Part shown: in pieces, positions 1 to 6,898 of the stretch
How positions within the stretch are numbered: position 1 is the stretch's first letter
How the letters are laid out: each line of letters begins with the position of its first letter
Origin: JAFAQB01 sp045808425
GTDB lineage: Archaea > Thermoproteota > Nitrososphaeria > Nitrososphaerales > Nitrososphaeraceae
Reading direction: 5' to 3'
Assembly (NCBI GenBank): GCA_045808425.1
Contig: JBJMFM010000349.1
Span: 1 to 16,366, forward strand
Length of the DNA stretch: 16,366 nt
Translations under genes and position numbers: made by a program
The notes under the pieces: model-generated
Databases searched by the model: none
What the model saw: the letters and a program-made list of their open reading frames with translations, nothing else
Told to the model about the DNA's origin: nothing

Positions 1-490
1 AGGTGTCGGATAATGATGACGCTGACGATGATAAACAGCCGTAGTTTACATTATGTCCCACCACACTAAATGAGCCTCCAAACGATTCTGGTACATATCC
101 TGTTTCAGACACCGAATATACCACATCATAATGACCAACAGGAGCATTGCGTTCTATTCTCCAAGATATTGAAGAGCGTCCTGACGCATCAGTAGGTACA
201 CTAAAATGTCTTACTGTTTTACCGTCAGCATAGCTTACAGTTGCGCTTGTAATAGCTCCACCAATAGGTTGGCGACTCTTCTGATCAGCCACTTGAAAAT
301 GTATAATCTGTGTCTTGCCCTGTTGAACTGCAATGCTTTCAATATATGCCTTAATTCCAAGTGTTCCAACTCCTTCTTCCTGTTGGGCGGCATAGCTAGG
401 CTCGATAAAAGGGCCTTGTATATAAGAAAATAAAATCAAAGTCATTAGTACAGGTAATAATATAACTGGCCCTAGATGGCCTCTTGTCAT
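1..490 (-). CDS. Exported protein with Ig-like/carboxypeptidase-regulatory-like domain (3' end outside window)
   Basis: The frame is open from an ATG at 490 to the left edge, so about 163 residues of the N-terminal part are visible. Residues 1-35 form a signal peptide: a short basic start (MTRGHLG), a hydrophobic core, then a polar turn ending SYAAQQEE. Residues from about 45 onward look like an extracellular beta-sandwich: KTQIIHFQVADQKSRQPIGG, then an alternating stretch about a modifiable T/S-rich strand, then WRIERNAPVGHYDVVYSVS, and a closing strand FGGSFSVVGHNV. This resembles the Ig-like or regulatory-like beta domains often seen in archaeal surface proteins. The end becomes Ser/Asp-rich. 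A substrate or enzyme domain cannot be assigned. A TTG ten codons upstream is also in frame, but the ATG is placed better before the hydrophobic core. Confidence 0.72.
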   Translation of the reverse strand, partial: MTRGHLGPVILLPVLMTLILFSYIQGPFIEPSYAAQQEEGVGTLGIKAYIESIAVQQGKTQIIHFQVADQKSRQPIGGAITSATVSYADGKTVRHFSVPTDASGRSSISWRIERNAPVGHYDVVYSVSETGYVPESFGGSFSVVGHNVNYGCLSSSASSLSDT

Positions 491-658
491 CTTTTTCAAC
501 ACTTTTGTCTTCAATATCAACGATGATGGAAATAGCAACAGCAACTCTAGAGTATACGGCGTTATATTAGATATGAAAATATCATCGCTAATACTGGGTA
601 CTATTACTAAAAAATAGCAAAGTTTCGTCAGAATCGCCCATAATAATTAATAATTATA

Positions 659-1223
659 TTAAATGAGCCTCAGAGGTTGATCAAATTGAGCAAACTTACT
701 TTCTTGTTCCAACACTACAGCTTCTACTGGTTGATAGATGTGGACTCCATTGCCACTCCATAGTACAGAAGGCTTACCCCCAGTTTGTTCAGTCTTTTTA
801 CATGTCTCTTTTACCTCAATCCAAAATTCTTTGTCTGTTCTAAACAAACATCGATCTATATCAATAAAAATGAAATTCGGGTTTATTTATTTATTCCATG
901 ATATGCAATATAATCAGGATATGCGTTTATTCTGCAATCCATAAAGTTAGATTGTTTGAACCTCGCAATTGCTTCTTCCTTGCTATAAACAGTAATTTGC
1001 TTTCCTAGAGTGTTGGTAAATATTGATCTGGGCCAGTGAGGTTCATCAAAGTGGCTTGTGATATAGTCAAGGCCTTGCTCTATTGAAATATTTTGAGTAG
1101 TAGGGGGGAGAAAATCTTTACGCATTGGATTAGTGCTGTCAGGATAGTTTCGCATAAAGAAAATTTACCGCTTACTCGCTCATTATTTTTTGTTATATCA
1201 GGAGTACTATAATCTAAAACCAT
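659..1223 (-). pseudogene. Broken primase-like protein of thaumarchaeal mobile elements
   Basis: Three pieces of one protein lie in order on the minus strand. The likely start is ATG at 1223 (MVLDYSTPDITKNN...). A one-base shift near 1155 leads into the main piece, 1155-883, which contains SHFDEPHWPRSIFT, a KEEAIARF helix and the motif DCRINAYPDY. That frame ends with TAA at about 883 and continues unchanged with PNFIFIDIDRCLF, then KPSVLWSGNGVHIYQPVEA, and stops at 659 after FDQPLRLI. The order DCRI.AYP, FIFIDID, VLWSGNG.HIYQP is what I recall from primase-like proteins of thaumarchaeal integrated elements, where FIDID and the later GNG.H are catalytic-core-like motifs. The usual C-terminal half is absent. 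The internal stop sits in an AAATAAATAAATA run, so slippage or CAA to TAA are both plausible. Inference: dead replication gene of the element whose integrase remnant is at 3806-4336. Confidence 0.7.
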
Positions 1224-1563
1224 TATGTGTTGCTGCCTTCTTTCTCTTCATTTGGTGGCATTAAGATCTGGAGTGTTATTATTTAGTAAGCTTGACTTAA
1301 AATTATTATAATCGATAGCAAAGGGGATTTTTTCTTCATGCCTTTGAGGCCCATAAACTCTTACCTATTTACAGAGAAAATCCGCAATATTGTGTATATC
1401 TTTCATGTAGTCTAAATGTTTTTTGCAAAAGACGTATTTTATAATATAGATACATAATCTCATTTGAGCTGTCTTAGATATACCATTCTAATTCATGCTC
1501 TTTGAGATAAATCAGATTCTCTTGGTTTATTGGCTGTTTTGTATTACTATCAGTCTGAAACTT
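1224..1563. other. Gene-free stretch
   Basis: AT-rich sequence without a convincing open frame on either strand. No RNA gene was recognised. Its right end runs into the sequence shared with the 3' end of the MEDS gene, so part of it may be the very decayed body of another MEDS gene, but I see no protein-level trace beyond the last few codons. Confidence 0.4.
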
Positions 1564-1605
1564 TGGCTTACAGTAAGGCGCAGGTAAGTGCCAGTTGTTA
1601 AATAA
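1564..1605 (+). repeat. Imperfect direct repeat, copy A (remnant MEDS 3' end before methyltransferase)
   Basis: Bases 1564-1578 are identical to 3697-3711 (TGGCTTACAGTAAGG). The match continues without gaps, imperfectly, to 1605/3738, including AGGTAA and a TTGTTAAA block. In copy B the shared TTACAGTAA holds the last codons and stop of the MEDS gene (GLQ, stop). In copy A the same frame reads NFGLQ then stop. So copy A looks like the last codons of a lost MEDS gene placed before the methyltransferase. Confidence 0.65.
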
Positions 1606-1610
1606 TATTA
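1598..1610 (+). promoter_or_regulatory. TATA-like box of the methyltransferase gene
   Basis: TTAAATAATATTA is centred about 25 bases before the ATG at 1629. That spacing predicts transcription starting at or next to the start codon, so a leaderless mRNA. No Shine-Dalgarno sequence stands before the ATG. Confidence 0.45.
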
Positions 1611-1628
1611 CCACGATACGCCCTTGGG

Positions 1629-2744
1629 ATGAGTCAACAAGAAGCAAATCAAAATGCTATTGATCAAAACAAAATCCAACTATTCATGAATAAAGCAATA
1701 GGAGATATAGCAGGTAGCTCTACTGCCATGCTTGTAATTATTGGAGAAAGACTTGGCTTGTATAAAGCAATGGCGCAATCAAACAGTCCAATCTCAGTCA
1801 AAGAACTTGCTGATAAAACTGGAACTGTTGAAAGGTTAGTGAGTGAATGGTTAGCAAATCAGGTTGCAAGTGGATATATAGAGTATGACCCCAGCAGCAG
1901 AAAATATAGATTACCCTCAGAACACGCTTTAGCACTAGCTGATGAAAATAGTCCCATATATCTACAAGGTATTTTCAAAGCTATAAAGTCGTACTTTAAG
2001 GATGAAGAGGAATTCTTAAAGATGTTTAGAGGAGAAAGAACTCTTTCGTGGATGGATCATAATCCTTTCATGGCGGAAGGCTTTGCTGAATTCTTCAAAT
2101 CCGGTTACATTGGTAACTTAATTAAATCGTGGATTCCAGCAGTAGATAATGGAAATATTCTTGAGAAACTAAAAAAAGGCGCCAAAGTAGCAGATGTTGG
2201 CTGTGGTTTTGGTATTACTACTTTGATGATGGCAAAAACATATCCAAATTCTACCTTTACAGGATTTGATTTTCACAGAGAATCAATTGAAAAAGCAAAG
2301 GAATCTGCAAAAAAAGAGAAAATAAATAATGTAAAATTTGAAGTATCGTCAGCTTCAGAATTTCCAGGCAGTGGTTATGATTTTGTAACATTTTTTGACT
2401 GTTTACATGATATGGGAAATCCTGAAGGAGCATTAACTCATACGAGAAACGTTATCAAGAAAGATGACGGTGTTGGCGATAGTAGTAATAACAGTGGTAC
2501 TTGTATGATTGTAGAACCATTTGCACAAAATGAATTAGAGAATAATGTAAATCCAGTAGCAAGTACGTTTTATGCTGCCTCTACTCTGATATGTGTTCCC
2601 AATTCATTAGCCTTCAATGGACCTGCACTGGGAGCACAAGCAGGAGAAAACAGAATAAAAGATGTAGCAATGAAGAGTGGCTTTTCTCATTTCAAAAGAG
2701 TGCTTGAGACACCACTAAACATAGTTTATGAGGCCAAACCATAG
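1629..2744 (+). CDS. SAM-dependent methyltransferase with N-terminal winged-helix domain (Rv2258c-like)
   Basis: 371 residues. Residues 20-105 form a helical/winged-helix dimerisation domain (GERLGLYKAM, then ISVKELADKTGTVERLVSEW, then the wing YIEYDPSSRKYRLPSEHA). Residues 187-195, VADVGCGFG, are motif I of a class I methyltransferase. The acidic residue of motif II is in FTGFDFHRES, and FFDCLHDMGNPEGAL is the post-II/motif IV region. The architecture resembles the actinobacterial Rv2258c-like methyltransferases, which act on small molecules; the substrate is not visible here. An unusual Asp/Gly/Ser/Asn-rich insert (GVGDSSNNSG) interrupts the strand before TCMIVEPFAQ. Upstream lies a remnant of a MEDS gene, and a MEDS gene follows 236 bases downstream on the same strand, so a sensor-methyltransferase pairing is likely. 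The ATG start is supported by the TATA spacing. Confidence 0.85.
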   Translation: MSQQEANQNAIDQNKIQLFMNKAIGDIAGSSTAMLVIIGERLGLYKAMAQSNSPISVKELADKTGTVERLVSEWLANQVASGYIEYDPSSRKYRLPSEHALALADENSPIYLQGIFKAIKSYFKDEEEFLKMFRGERTLSWMDHNPFMAEGFAEFFKSGYIGNLIKSWIPAVDNGNILEKLKKGAKVADVGCGFGITTLMMAKTYPNSTFTGFDFHRESIEKAKESAKKEKINNVKFEVSSASEFPGSGYDFVTFFDCLHDMGNPEGALTHTRNVIKKDDGVGDSSNNSGTCMIVEPFAQNELENNVNPVASTFYAASTLICVPNSLAFNGPALGAQAGENRIKDVAMKSGFSHFKRVLETPLNIVYEAKP

Positions 2745-2951
2745 TTATAATATGGTGTGACCAGAGAACATCCGCCATCATAGTTAAACTCATCATTACA
2801 ATTCCCTTCCTCGCTTTTTATTTTGTTAGAACAAATGTCTTGTTAGACAATTACAGTTGAATAAGGTAATTTTTCACCAAGGCCTATAACAGTTTCTCTA
2901 AGAAGCAGTAATTTCCATATCAATTCATACAGCATACAGCCAGGACAATAC

Positions 2952-2957
2952 TATAAT
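2952..2957 (+). promoter_or_regulatory. TATA-like box of the MEDS gene
   Basis: TATAAT is centred about 26 bases before the ATG at 2981, consistent with a leaderless transcript separate from that of the upstream methyltransferase. Confidence 0.45.
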
Positions 2958-2980
2958 AGCACACAGTAACTAGCCATGTT

Positions 2981-3709
2981 ATGGGACGTAAGGATTGGTA
3001 TTATGTCCACCTTCCAAAACTTCTGATCAAAAGATTGGATCAATTCCTGCAAACACCTAGGGCCAGAAGTATGGCTATCTCTAGTAAACCTGAGCTCCTA
3101 AGACACGTGATAAATCAGTTTCTCGATGAGCAAGAAGCATTATACAACAAGATGGATTATGTAAGTGATATTATCTTAGAAACAAAAGATCGTGACCATA
3201 TGGTCTTTACGTATAACAATGAATCACAATTTAAGGAGATTGTTAATGCATATGTAAGACGAGGCATTGATCGCAATCAGATTAATGTTTTGCTTATCTA
3301 CACAAAAGAGCAACAGAAATTCATAGAATCAATTGAAAGAGTCGAAAATGTAAATTTCATATTCAACTCACAAGATATAATGATAATTCCAGCTGATGAA
3401 TGCTTTTATGATGACGGCAGCTTTTCTGCTATACCAAGTCTTAATAGAATACGCGATATTGTGGAACTCGCAAAACAGAAATCAAAAAATGGGCTAAATG
3501 TCTTGGCTACTTCGCCAACTAAATTAATCGAACAGGGAAGATATGATGAAGCTCTCCAACTTGAAAACATATCTAATGAAGCAATCAAAGGATCTGAAAT
3601 GCCTATAACTGTACTATGTCTTTACAAAGCTGTTCCAGAAAACCTTGAAGATCGGTTTTTAGAGTATCATGACCTTATAATAAAACGTTCTGCAGCTGGC
3701 TTACAGTAA
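2981..3709 (+). CDS. Ribbon-helix-helix / MEDS (DcmR-like sensory) domain protein
   Basis: 242 residues. Residues 1-55 (WYYVHLPKLLIKRLDQFL, SKPELLRHVINQFLDEQ) have the strand-helix-helix pattern of a CopG-type ribbon-helix-helix DNA-binding domain. From about residue 70 the protein follows the MEDS pattern: DHMVFTYNNESQFKEIVNAY, a GIDRNQINVLLIY strand, a middle region with IMIIPADECFYDDGSF, and a C-terminal MPITVLCLYKAVPENL strand ahead of a helix with EYHDLIIKRS. MEDS domains are known from DcmR, the repressor of dichloromethane degradation, and from methanogen and thaumarchaeal sensors, where they are thought to sense small carbon compounds or redox state. Inference: a transcription factor with a fused ligand sensor, perhaps acting on the neighbouring methyltransferase. 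The ligand is unknown. Confidence 0.75.
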   Translation: MGRKDWYYVHLPKLLIKRLDQFLQTPRARSMAISSKPELLRHVINQFLDEQEALYNKMDYVSDIILETKDRDHMVFTYNNESQFKEIVNAYVRRGIDRNQINVLLIYTKEQQKFIESIERVENVNFIFNSQDIMIIPADECFYDDGSFSAIPSLNRIRDIVELAKQKSKNGLNVLATSPTKLIEQGRYDEALQLENISNEAIKGSEMPITVLCLYKAVPENLEDRFLEYHDLIIKRSAAGLQ

Positions 3710-3738
3710 GGTAGAGGTAAACCTCAATTGTTAAACAA
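3697..3738 (+). repeat. Imperfect direct repeat, copy B (MEDS 3' end and downstream spacer)
   Basis: Partner of the copy at 1564-1605. It starts inside the last codons of the MEDS gene and runs past its stop codon. Similarity then resumes at the ATG at 3759, matching the methyltransferase start at 1629 at almost the same distance (31 against 34 bases from the TTGTTAAA block). Confidence 0.65.
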
Positions 3739-3758
3739 AAAAGAGATCTTCGTTTATC

Positions 3759-3795
3759 ATGAATAAACAAATTTCAAATCAAAAAATGCACAGCA
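3759..3795 (+). pseudogene. Remnant of the 5' end of a second methyltransferase gene
   Basis: ATGAATAAACAAATTTCAAA matches the first codons of the methyltransferase at 1629 (ATGAGTCAACAAGAAGCAAA), and the next bases, TCAAAA, also match. At protein level MNKQISNQ stands against MSQQEANQ. It lies at the same place relative to the repeat as the intact gene does. Similarity ends within about 35 bases, where the 3' end of the integrase remnant begins on the other strand. Inference: a second methyltransferase copy was removed by the deletion that also truncated the integrase. The short match makes chance a real alternative if taken alone. Confidence 0.45.
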
Positions 3796-3805
3796 CAAGT
3801 ATACT

Positions 3806-4336
3806 TCACAGAACTGTAATCAAGATACAAGCTTCTGAAGGTCGCAATCCTGTTAATGTGTTAAATATTAGAATATTTGCATATTGTGGGGCGAATTCTG
3901 TATATGTTTTCTTTACCCAATTAATCATCTGATTAACGTCTTTTCCATCGTTAAAGATTGAATTAAAATCCCGCAGAGGATCTGAGTTAGACCATTTAAG
4001 CTGAAAGCTTTCTCTGATCTGCTGCCATCTATCATAACATCCTGTATATTTGGCTAGAGCAGCAAGACTCTTCATTACGTGAATACGTTTTTCACCATTT
4101 AATTCCAAAAGCTCACTACCGTCTGCTTGTTGAAGTATATGAACATAGTTACGAGCGTAATTTAGCCTATCTTGTGTGCTGCGGGGGTTGTTTGATTGTT
4201 TTAGAAAGCCTTCAAATCCATTCCAGAATTCCATATCTAAATTTAATTGACCTGCATCAACTTCAGTATGGAAGCTTCGATTATGAACTAGCCTTGAAAA
4301 GGCGGAGGTCGTTGGTTCGAATCCGACCCGGCCCAC
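3806..4336 (-). pseudogene. Truncated SSV-type tyrosine recombinase (integrase), catalytic domain lost
   Basis: 176 residues from GTG at 4336. The first residues (MGRVGFEPTTSAFS) are the reverse reading of a tRNA 3' end, a hallmark of archaeal SSV-type integrases whose attP lies inside the 5' end of int. Residues 36-60 (MEFWNGFEGFLKQ, NNPRSTQDRLNYARNYVHIL) form the core-binding helices. Residues 95-125 (YTGCYDRWQQIRESFQLKW) are typical of thaumarchaeal integrases. TLTGLRPSEA at 160-169 carries the first catalytic Arg (R165). The frame then ends after CILITVL, so the later catalytic residues (the K, HxxR, H/W and Tyr motifs) are missing. No continuation is seen in other frames downstream; instead a remnant of a methyltransferase start lies there. 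The protein cannot recombine DNA alone. A start at the internal ATG (MEFW) is also possible. Confidence 0.82.
4291..4335 (+). other. tRNA-Phe(GAA) 3' fragment: attachment site (att)
   Basis: The plus strand carries a tRNA 3' half. The anticodon loop TTGAAAA is at 4294-4300 (anticodon GAA at 4296-4298), followed by the stem GGCGG, a short variable loop AGGTC, the T stem GTTGG (4311-4315), the T loop TTCGAAT, the stem CCGAC (4323-4327), and the acceptor strand CCGGCCC with discriminator A at 4335. The sequence 5' of the anticodon loop pairs only in its last three positions (GCC), and no GGGCCGG acceptor strand exists upstream, so this is not a whole tRNA. Its position in the 5' end of the integrase frame fits an SSV-type att site. 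By polarity, the element lies to the left and an intact tRNA-Phe should lie beyond base 1. Confidence 0.75.
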
Positions 4337-4357
4337 TTCGCATTTTTCGTTTCGTTT

Positions 4358-4513
4358 TCAGCGTGTATTGTTGCATATTTTATAATTATTGACTATGCTC
4401 GATACAGTGCCAGCTCCTATGTTATTCTCTGCAGCGATTTTGTCGAGGGAGCAACCACTAATCCATTGCTGAATTACTCTTCTTTTAGTTATCTCAGCTA
4501 TAGCTGCTGGCAT
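4358..4513 (-). pseudogene. N-terminal HTH fragment of a thaumarchaeal regulator-like protein
   Basis: 51 residues from ATG at 4513. RRVIQQWISGCSLDKIAAEN, then NIGAGTVSSIVNNY, is a helix-turn-helix of the kind found at the N terminus of much longer thaumarchaeal proteins with a coiled-coil C terminus, as I remember them. Here the frame stops 22 bases before the att site. The stop is in the same frame as the integrase remnant, so only one TGA separates the two readings. It could be a short functional HTH protein, but truncation next to the att junction is the simpler reading. An upstream in-frame start at 4594 exists, but its extra residues have no recognisable pattern. Confidence 0.5.
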
Positions 4514-4792
4514 ACATATAATTATACTATAACAGGTGAGATGTGGAGTCAAATAGCCGTCAAATAGGCTGTGGAACGGAATGGACTTGTACAATGGGGA
4601 ATGTTAAGTATTCCACAGATACTAGAGATATGACGCTTTTGCATAAAGTTTGATGGAATTGAAATTTTAACATTTTATCTTGTAGTTCGGAGCAAATTTT
4701 TATGAAATAAGAATGTGGCTAAAATAATAGAAAATTAAGAATTGCAGCGAGTGTTATACTTCATTAATCTAACTCATCTAATACTGTATACC

Positions 4793-4906
4793 TCACCCAT
4801 CTTTCCATCCGTCACAATAATCATCTTGTGAATCTACTGGACATGACGGTTGTCTATGCGCATCTATTGACGTGAGCGACCCCTTATCAAATTGGTTTAT
4901 TGCTGT
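4793..4906 (-). pseudogene. C-terminal remnant of a small exported protein (low confidence)
   Basis: An open frame without a start codon reads SIDAHRQPSCPVDSQDDYCD, followed by GWKDG and a stop. The pattern CPxxxxxDYCxGW with a terminal Gly is familiar to me from the ends of short exported thaumarchaeal proteins. It lies downstream of, and in a different frame from, the 642-residue exported protein. No signal peptide or start belongs to it, so it is taken as debris of a lost gene. Confidence 0.3.
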
Positions 4907-4935
4907 TTAAGTATATTTTGGGCTACTGCCATTGT

Positions 4936-6864
4936 TTAGAAGCCGCCATTATCACTAAAACCAAAAAGGTCGTGTCTAAATCCGTGCAGGCTATTTTTGA
5001 TGATTGAGTCTACTTTATTTCTGATGGCTGATGCTAATTCCGATGGTGGTGATGATGACTTGCTGCCATCATCATTGTGACTAGATGTTTCGGTGGCAGA
5101 TCTACTCTTATCTTTTGGACTACTATCTCCCTTCATACTATCATCACTATCTATCTTAGTACTACTGCTACTAGTCTTCTTCTTCTCCTTCTCCTCTGTA
5201 GAATCATTATCGGTTGTAGTACTGCTAGCACTATGATCAGTGGATGATGATTTTGTTTCAGAGCTATCATCCTCATATTTTGAGCTGCCCTCATCTTTAG
5301 TACTATCAGTTCTATCTGATTTAGTACTGCTACTAGTCTTCTTCTCCTCTGTAGAACCGCTATCACTAATACTTGCTGTACCATGATCACTAGACAATTT
5401 AGTGTCAGAGCTGCTACTCTTATCTTTTGAACTGTCATCGTCATTTGTACTGCGTGCTCTATCTAATTTAGTAGTACCAGTCGTCTTTTTCCCTGTAGAA
5501 CCGTCATTACTAATACTTGTCGTACTACTATCAGGTGATGATTTAGTATCAGTACCGTCGTCCTTATGCTTTTTTGGACTACTATCGTCATTGGTACTTA
5601 TATAAGGAATAGGTGGTTTAGTGTCAGAGCTGACTTTATCTTTTGAACCACTGTCATCAGTATTTTTTGTACTTCGATGAAGGGATGGTTTAGTGTCAGA
5701 GCCGTCATCGTTATGCTTTTTTAGACTACTATCATCATTGGCAGTATCAGTTCTATCTAATTTAGTAGCACCAGGCGTCTCCTTCTTCCCTGTAAAACCA
5801 TTATCTGTAGCAGTACTACTTCTAACAAGATCACTAGACGATTTAGTATCAGGGCTACTCTTATCTTTTGAACTGTCATCGTCATTGGTTGGAGTAATAT
5901 CTACTTTAGTAGTCTTCTTTGCTGTAGAACTGCCATCACTAATACTTTTTGTAGTACCATGATCAGTGGATGGTTTAGTGTCATGACTGTCCTTATATTT
6001 TGAACCGCTATAGTCATTAGTACTATCAGTTCCATCTGATTTAGTACTGCTACTAGCCTTCTTGTTCTCCTTCTCCTCTGTAGAATCATTATCGGTTGTA
6101 GTACTGCTACTACGATGAGTGGATGGTGTAGTATCTACCTTAAGTTTTGGACCACTATCGTCATTGGTTGTTGGAGTACCATCACTATCATGATAACCAA
6201 GGTACAACAGCTTACCAGAAGCAACCACCGGAGAAGTTGCAGCAAATGTATAATTTTGTCCAGTGGTACTATTGATTGCTTTTACTGGCTGCGGCTGGTG
6301 TTGTTGTTGTTGTTGCTGTTGGCTTATAGCTTTTACCTGTGGTGCTATAGGTGATGGCGATGATGATAATAACCTGTTACTGTGATTGCTAACTGGAGCT
6401 ATTGTTGCCCCTGTTGCACCGCCGGTTGGCCGTGAAGCGGAATTATTATTATTTGTAGTTGCTATCTGCTGTTGTTGTTGCTGTTTTCGAGGAGCAGCTA
6501 CACTTGCAACTGCTGTTGGCTTTGTCGTAGTTGTAGTTTGTTGCGGTGGTAATGACGATGATATTGCTGATGTCGATGGTGTTGCTGCTGATAATGAAGG
6601 TGGTTTTACTGTTTTTGGAATACCGCATATATTCGATTCAGTGGTATTAACCACCTTGAGAGTTGGGTTACTAGGGTCACACATTTTTGCTTTGAGTTCT
6701 GGTGATATTGTTGTGCTAAGTGAACCACCAGTTCGTGGTGCTGATGCTGATAGTGTAGGTGAAGATGACTGTTGAGCATATGCATGGATATTACTCCAAA
6801 TACCGAAAAGCAATACGCCAACTAGAACTGAGAATACTGCAAAAATCGAGATTGTATGATTCAT
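4936..6864 (-). CDS. Exported Ser/Thr/Asp/Lys-rich tandem-repeat protein
   Basis: 642 residues. Residues 1-30 form a signal peptide (hydrophobic core AVFSVLVGVLLFGIW, cleavage likely after AYA). Two cysteines (C62 and C80), 17 residues apart, may form a disulfide. Residues 100-200 are Pro/Thr/Ser-rich with runs of 6 Gln (128-133), 4 Asn and 7 Gln (182-188). Residues from about 225 to 600 are an imperfect tandem repeat of roughly 25-50 residues, each unit of the type TNDDSS.K.KD...DTK.SSD followed by S..DGST.KK and TK.DRT. The last 35 residues are different and more ordered (ELASAIRNKVDSIIKNSLHG, then FRHDLFGF), perhaps an anchor or interaction helix. Inference: a disordered, probably O-glycosylated cell-surface or matrix protein. 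It has no catalytic signature. The frame is continuous despite the repeats, which supports a maintained gene. Confidence 0.75.
   Translation of the reverse strand: MNHTISIFAVFSVLVGVLLFGIWSNIHAYAQQSSSPTLSASAPRTGGSLSTTISPELKAKMCDPSNPTLKVVNTTESNICGIPKTVKPPSLSAATPSTSAISSSLPPQQTTTTTKPTAVASVAAPRKQQQQQQIATTNNNNSASRPTGGATGATIAPVSNHSNRLLSSSPSPIAPQVKAISQQQQQQQHQPQPVKAINSTTGQNYTFAATSPVVASGKLLYLGYHDSDGTPTTNDDSGPKLKVDTTPSTHRSSSTTTDNDSTEEKENKKASSSTKSDGTDSTNDYSGSKYKDSHDTKPSTDHGTTKSISDGSSTAKKTTKVDITPTNDDDSSKDKSSPDTKSSSDLVRSSTATDNGFTGKKETPGATKLDRTDTANDDSSLKKHNDDGSDTKPSLHRSTKNTDDSGSKDKVSSDTKPPIPYISTNDDSSPKKHKDDGTDTKSSPDSSTTSISNDGSTGKKTTGTTKLDRARSTNDDDSSKDKSSSSDTKLSSDHGTASISDSGSTEEKKTSSSTKSDRTDSTKDEGSSKYEDDSSETKSSSTDHSASSTTTDNDSTEEKEKKKTSSSSTKIDSDDSMKGDSSPKDKSRSATETSSHNDDGSKSSSPPSELASAIRNKVDSIIKNSLHGFRHDLFGFSDNGGF
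5183..6109 (-). repeat. Intragenic repeats, including a 45-base identical pair
   Basis: Bases 5183-5227 and 6065-6109 are identical over 45 bases, with close similarity beyond both ends (for example GTACTGCTACTAG before the first). They encode the same DNSTEEKE-type unit at the two ends of the repeat array. Other near copies include the segments near 5410-5450 and 5850-5890. Identity at DNA level between distant units points to recent duplication or gene conversion, and predicts length variation between strains. Confidence 0.65.
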
Positions 6865-6890
6865 ATCAAACTATACAGAGGTAATTTTAT

Positions 6891-6898
6891 TATTTATA
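6891..6898 (-). promoter_or_regulatory. TATA box of the exported repeat protein gene
   Basis: On the minus strand TATAAATA lies about 30 bases before the ATG at 6864, a near-consensus archaeal TATA box that predicts a leader of at most a few bases. A GAGGT sequence is also present between box and start, at about 6876-6880 on the plus strand, but on the wrong strand to act as a ribosome binding site. Confidence 0.5.

Noticed and set aside
206..433. A 75-residue plus-strand frame.
   Set aside because: Antisense of the exported Ig-like protein, whose signal peptide and beta domain are clear on the minus strand.
738..944. A 68-residue plus-strand frame.
   Set aside because: Antisense of the primase-like pseudogene.
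4261..4335. A complete tRNA gene on the plus strand.
   Set aside because: Only the 3' half folds. The 5' anticodon stem has mismatches, and no D arm or GGGCCGG acceptor strand is present upstream.
4174..4392. A 72-residue plus-strand frame through the att region.
   Set aside because: Antisense of the integrase remnant; its RRRSLVRIRPGP part is a reading of the tRNA T arm.
5000..6150. CRISPR-like periodic repeats.
   Set aside because: Repeat units are imperfect, variable in length, and form a continuous coding frame; no constant repeat with unique spacers exists here or elsewhere in the window.
6386..6775. A 129-residue plus-strand open frame rich in Val, Cys and Gly opposite the exported repeat protein.
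   Set aside because: It is the antisense reading of poly-Gln and Ser/Thr-rich codons; similar open frames at 5402-5605, 5693-5962, 6115-6354 and minus-strand 5151-5444, 5901-6089 have the same cause.
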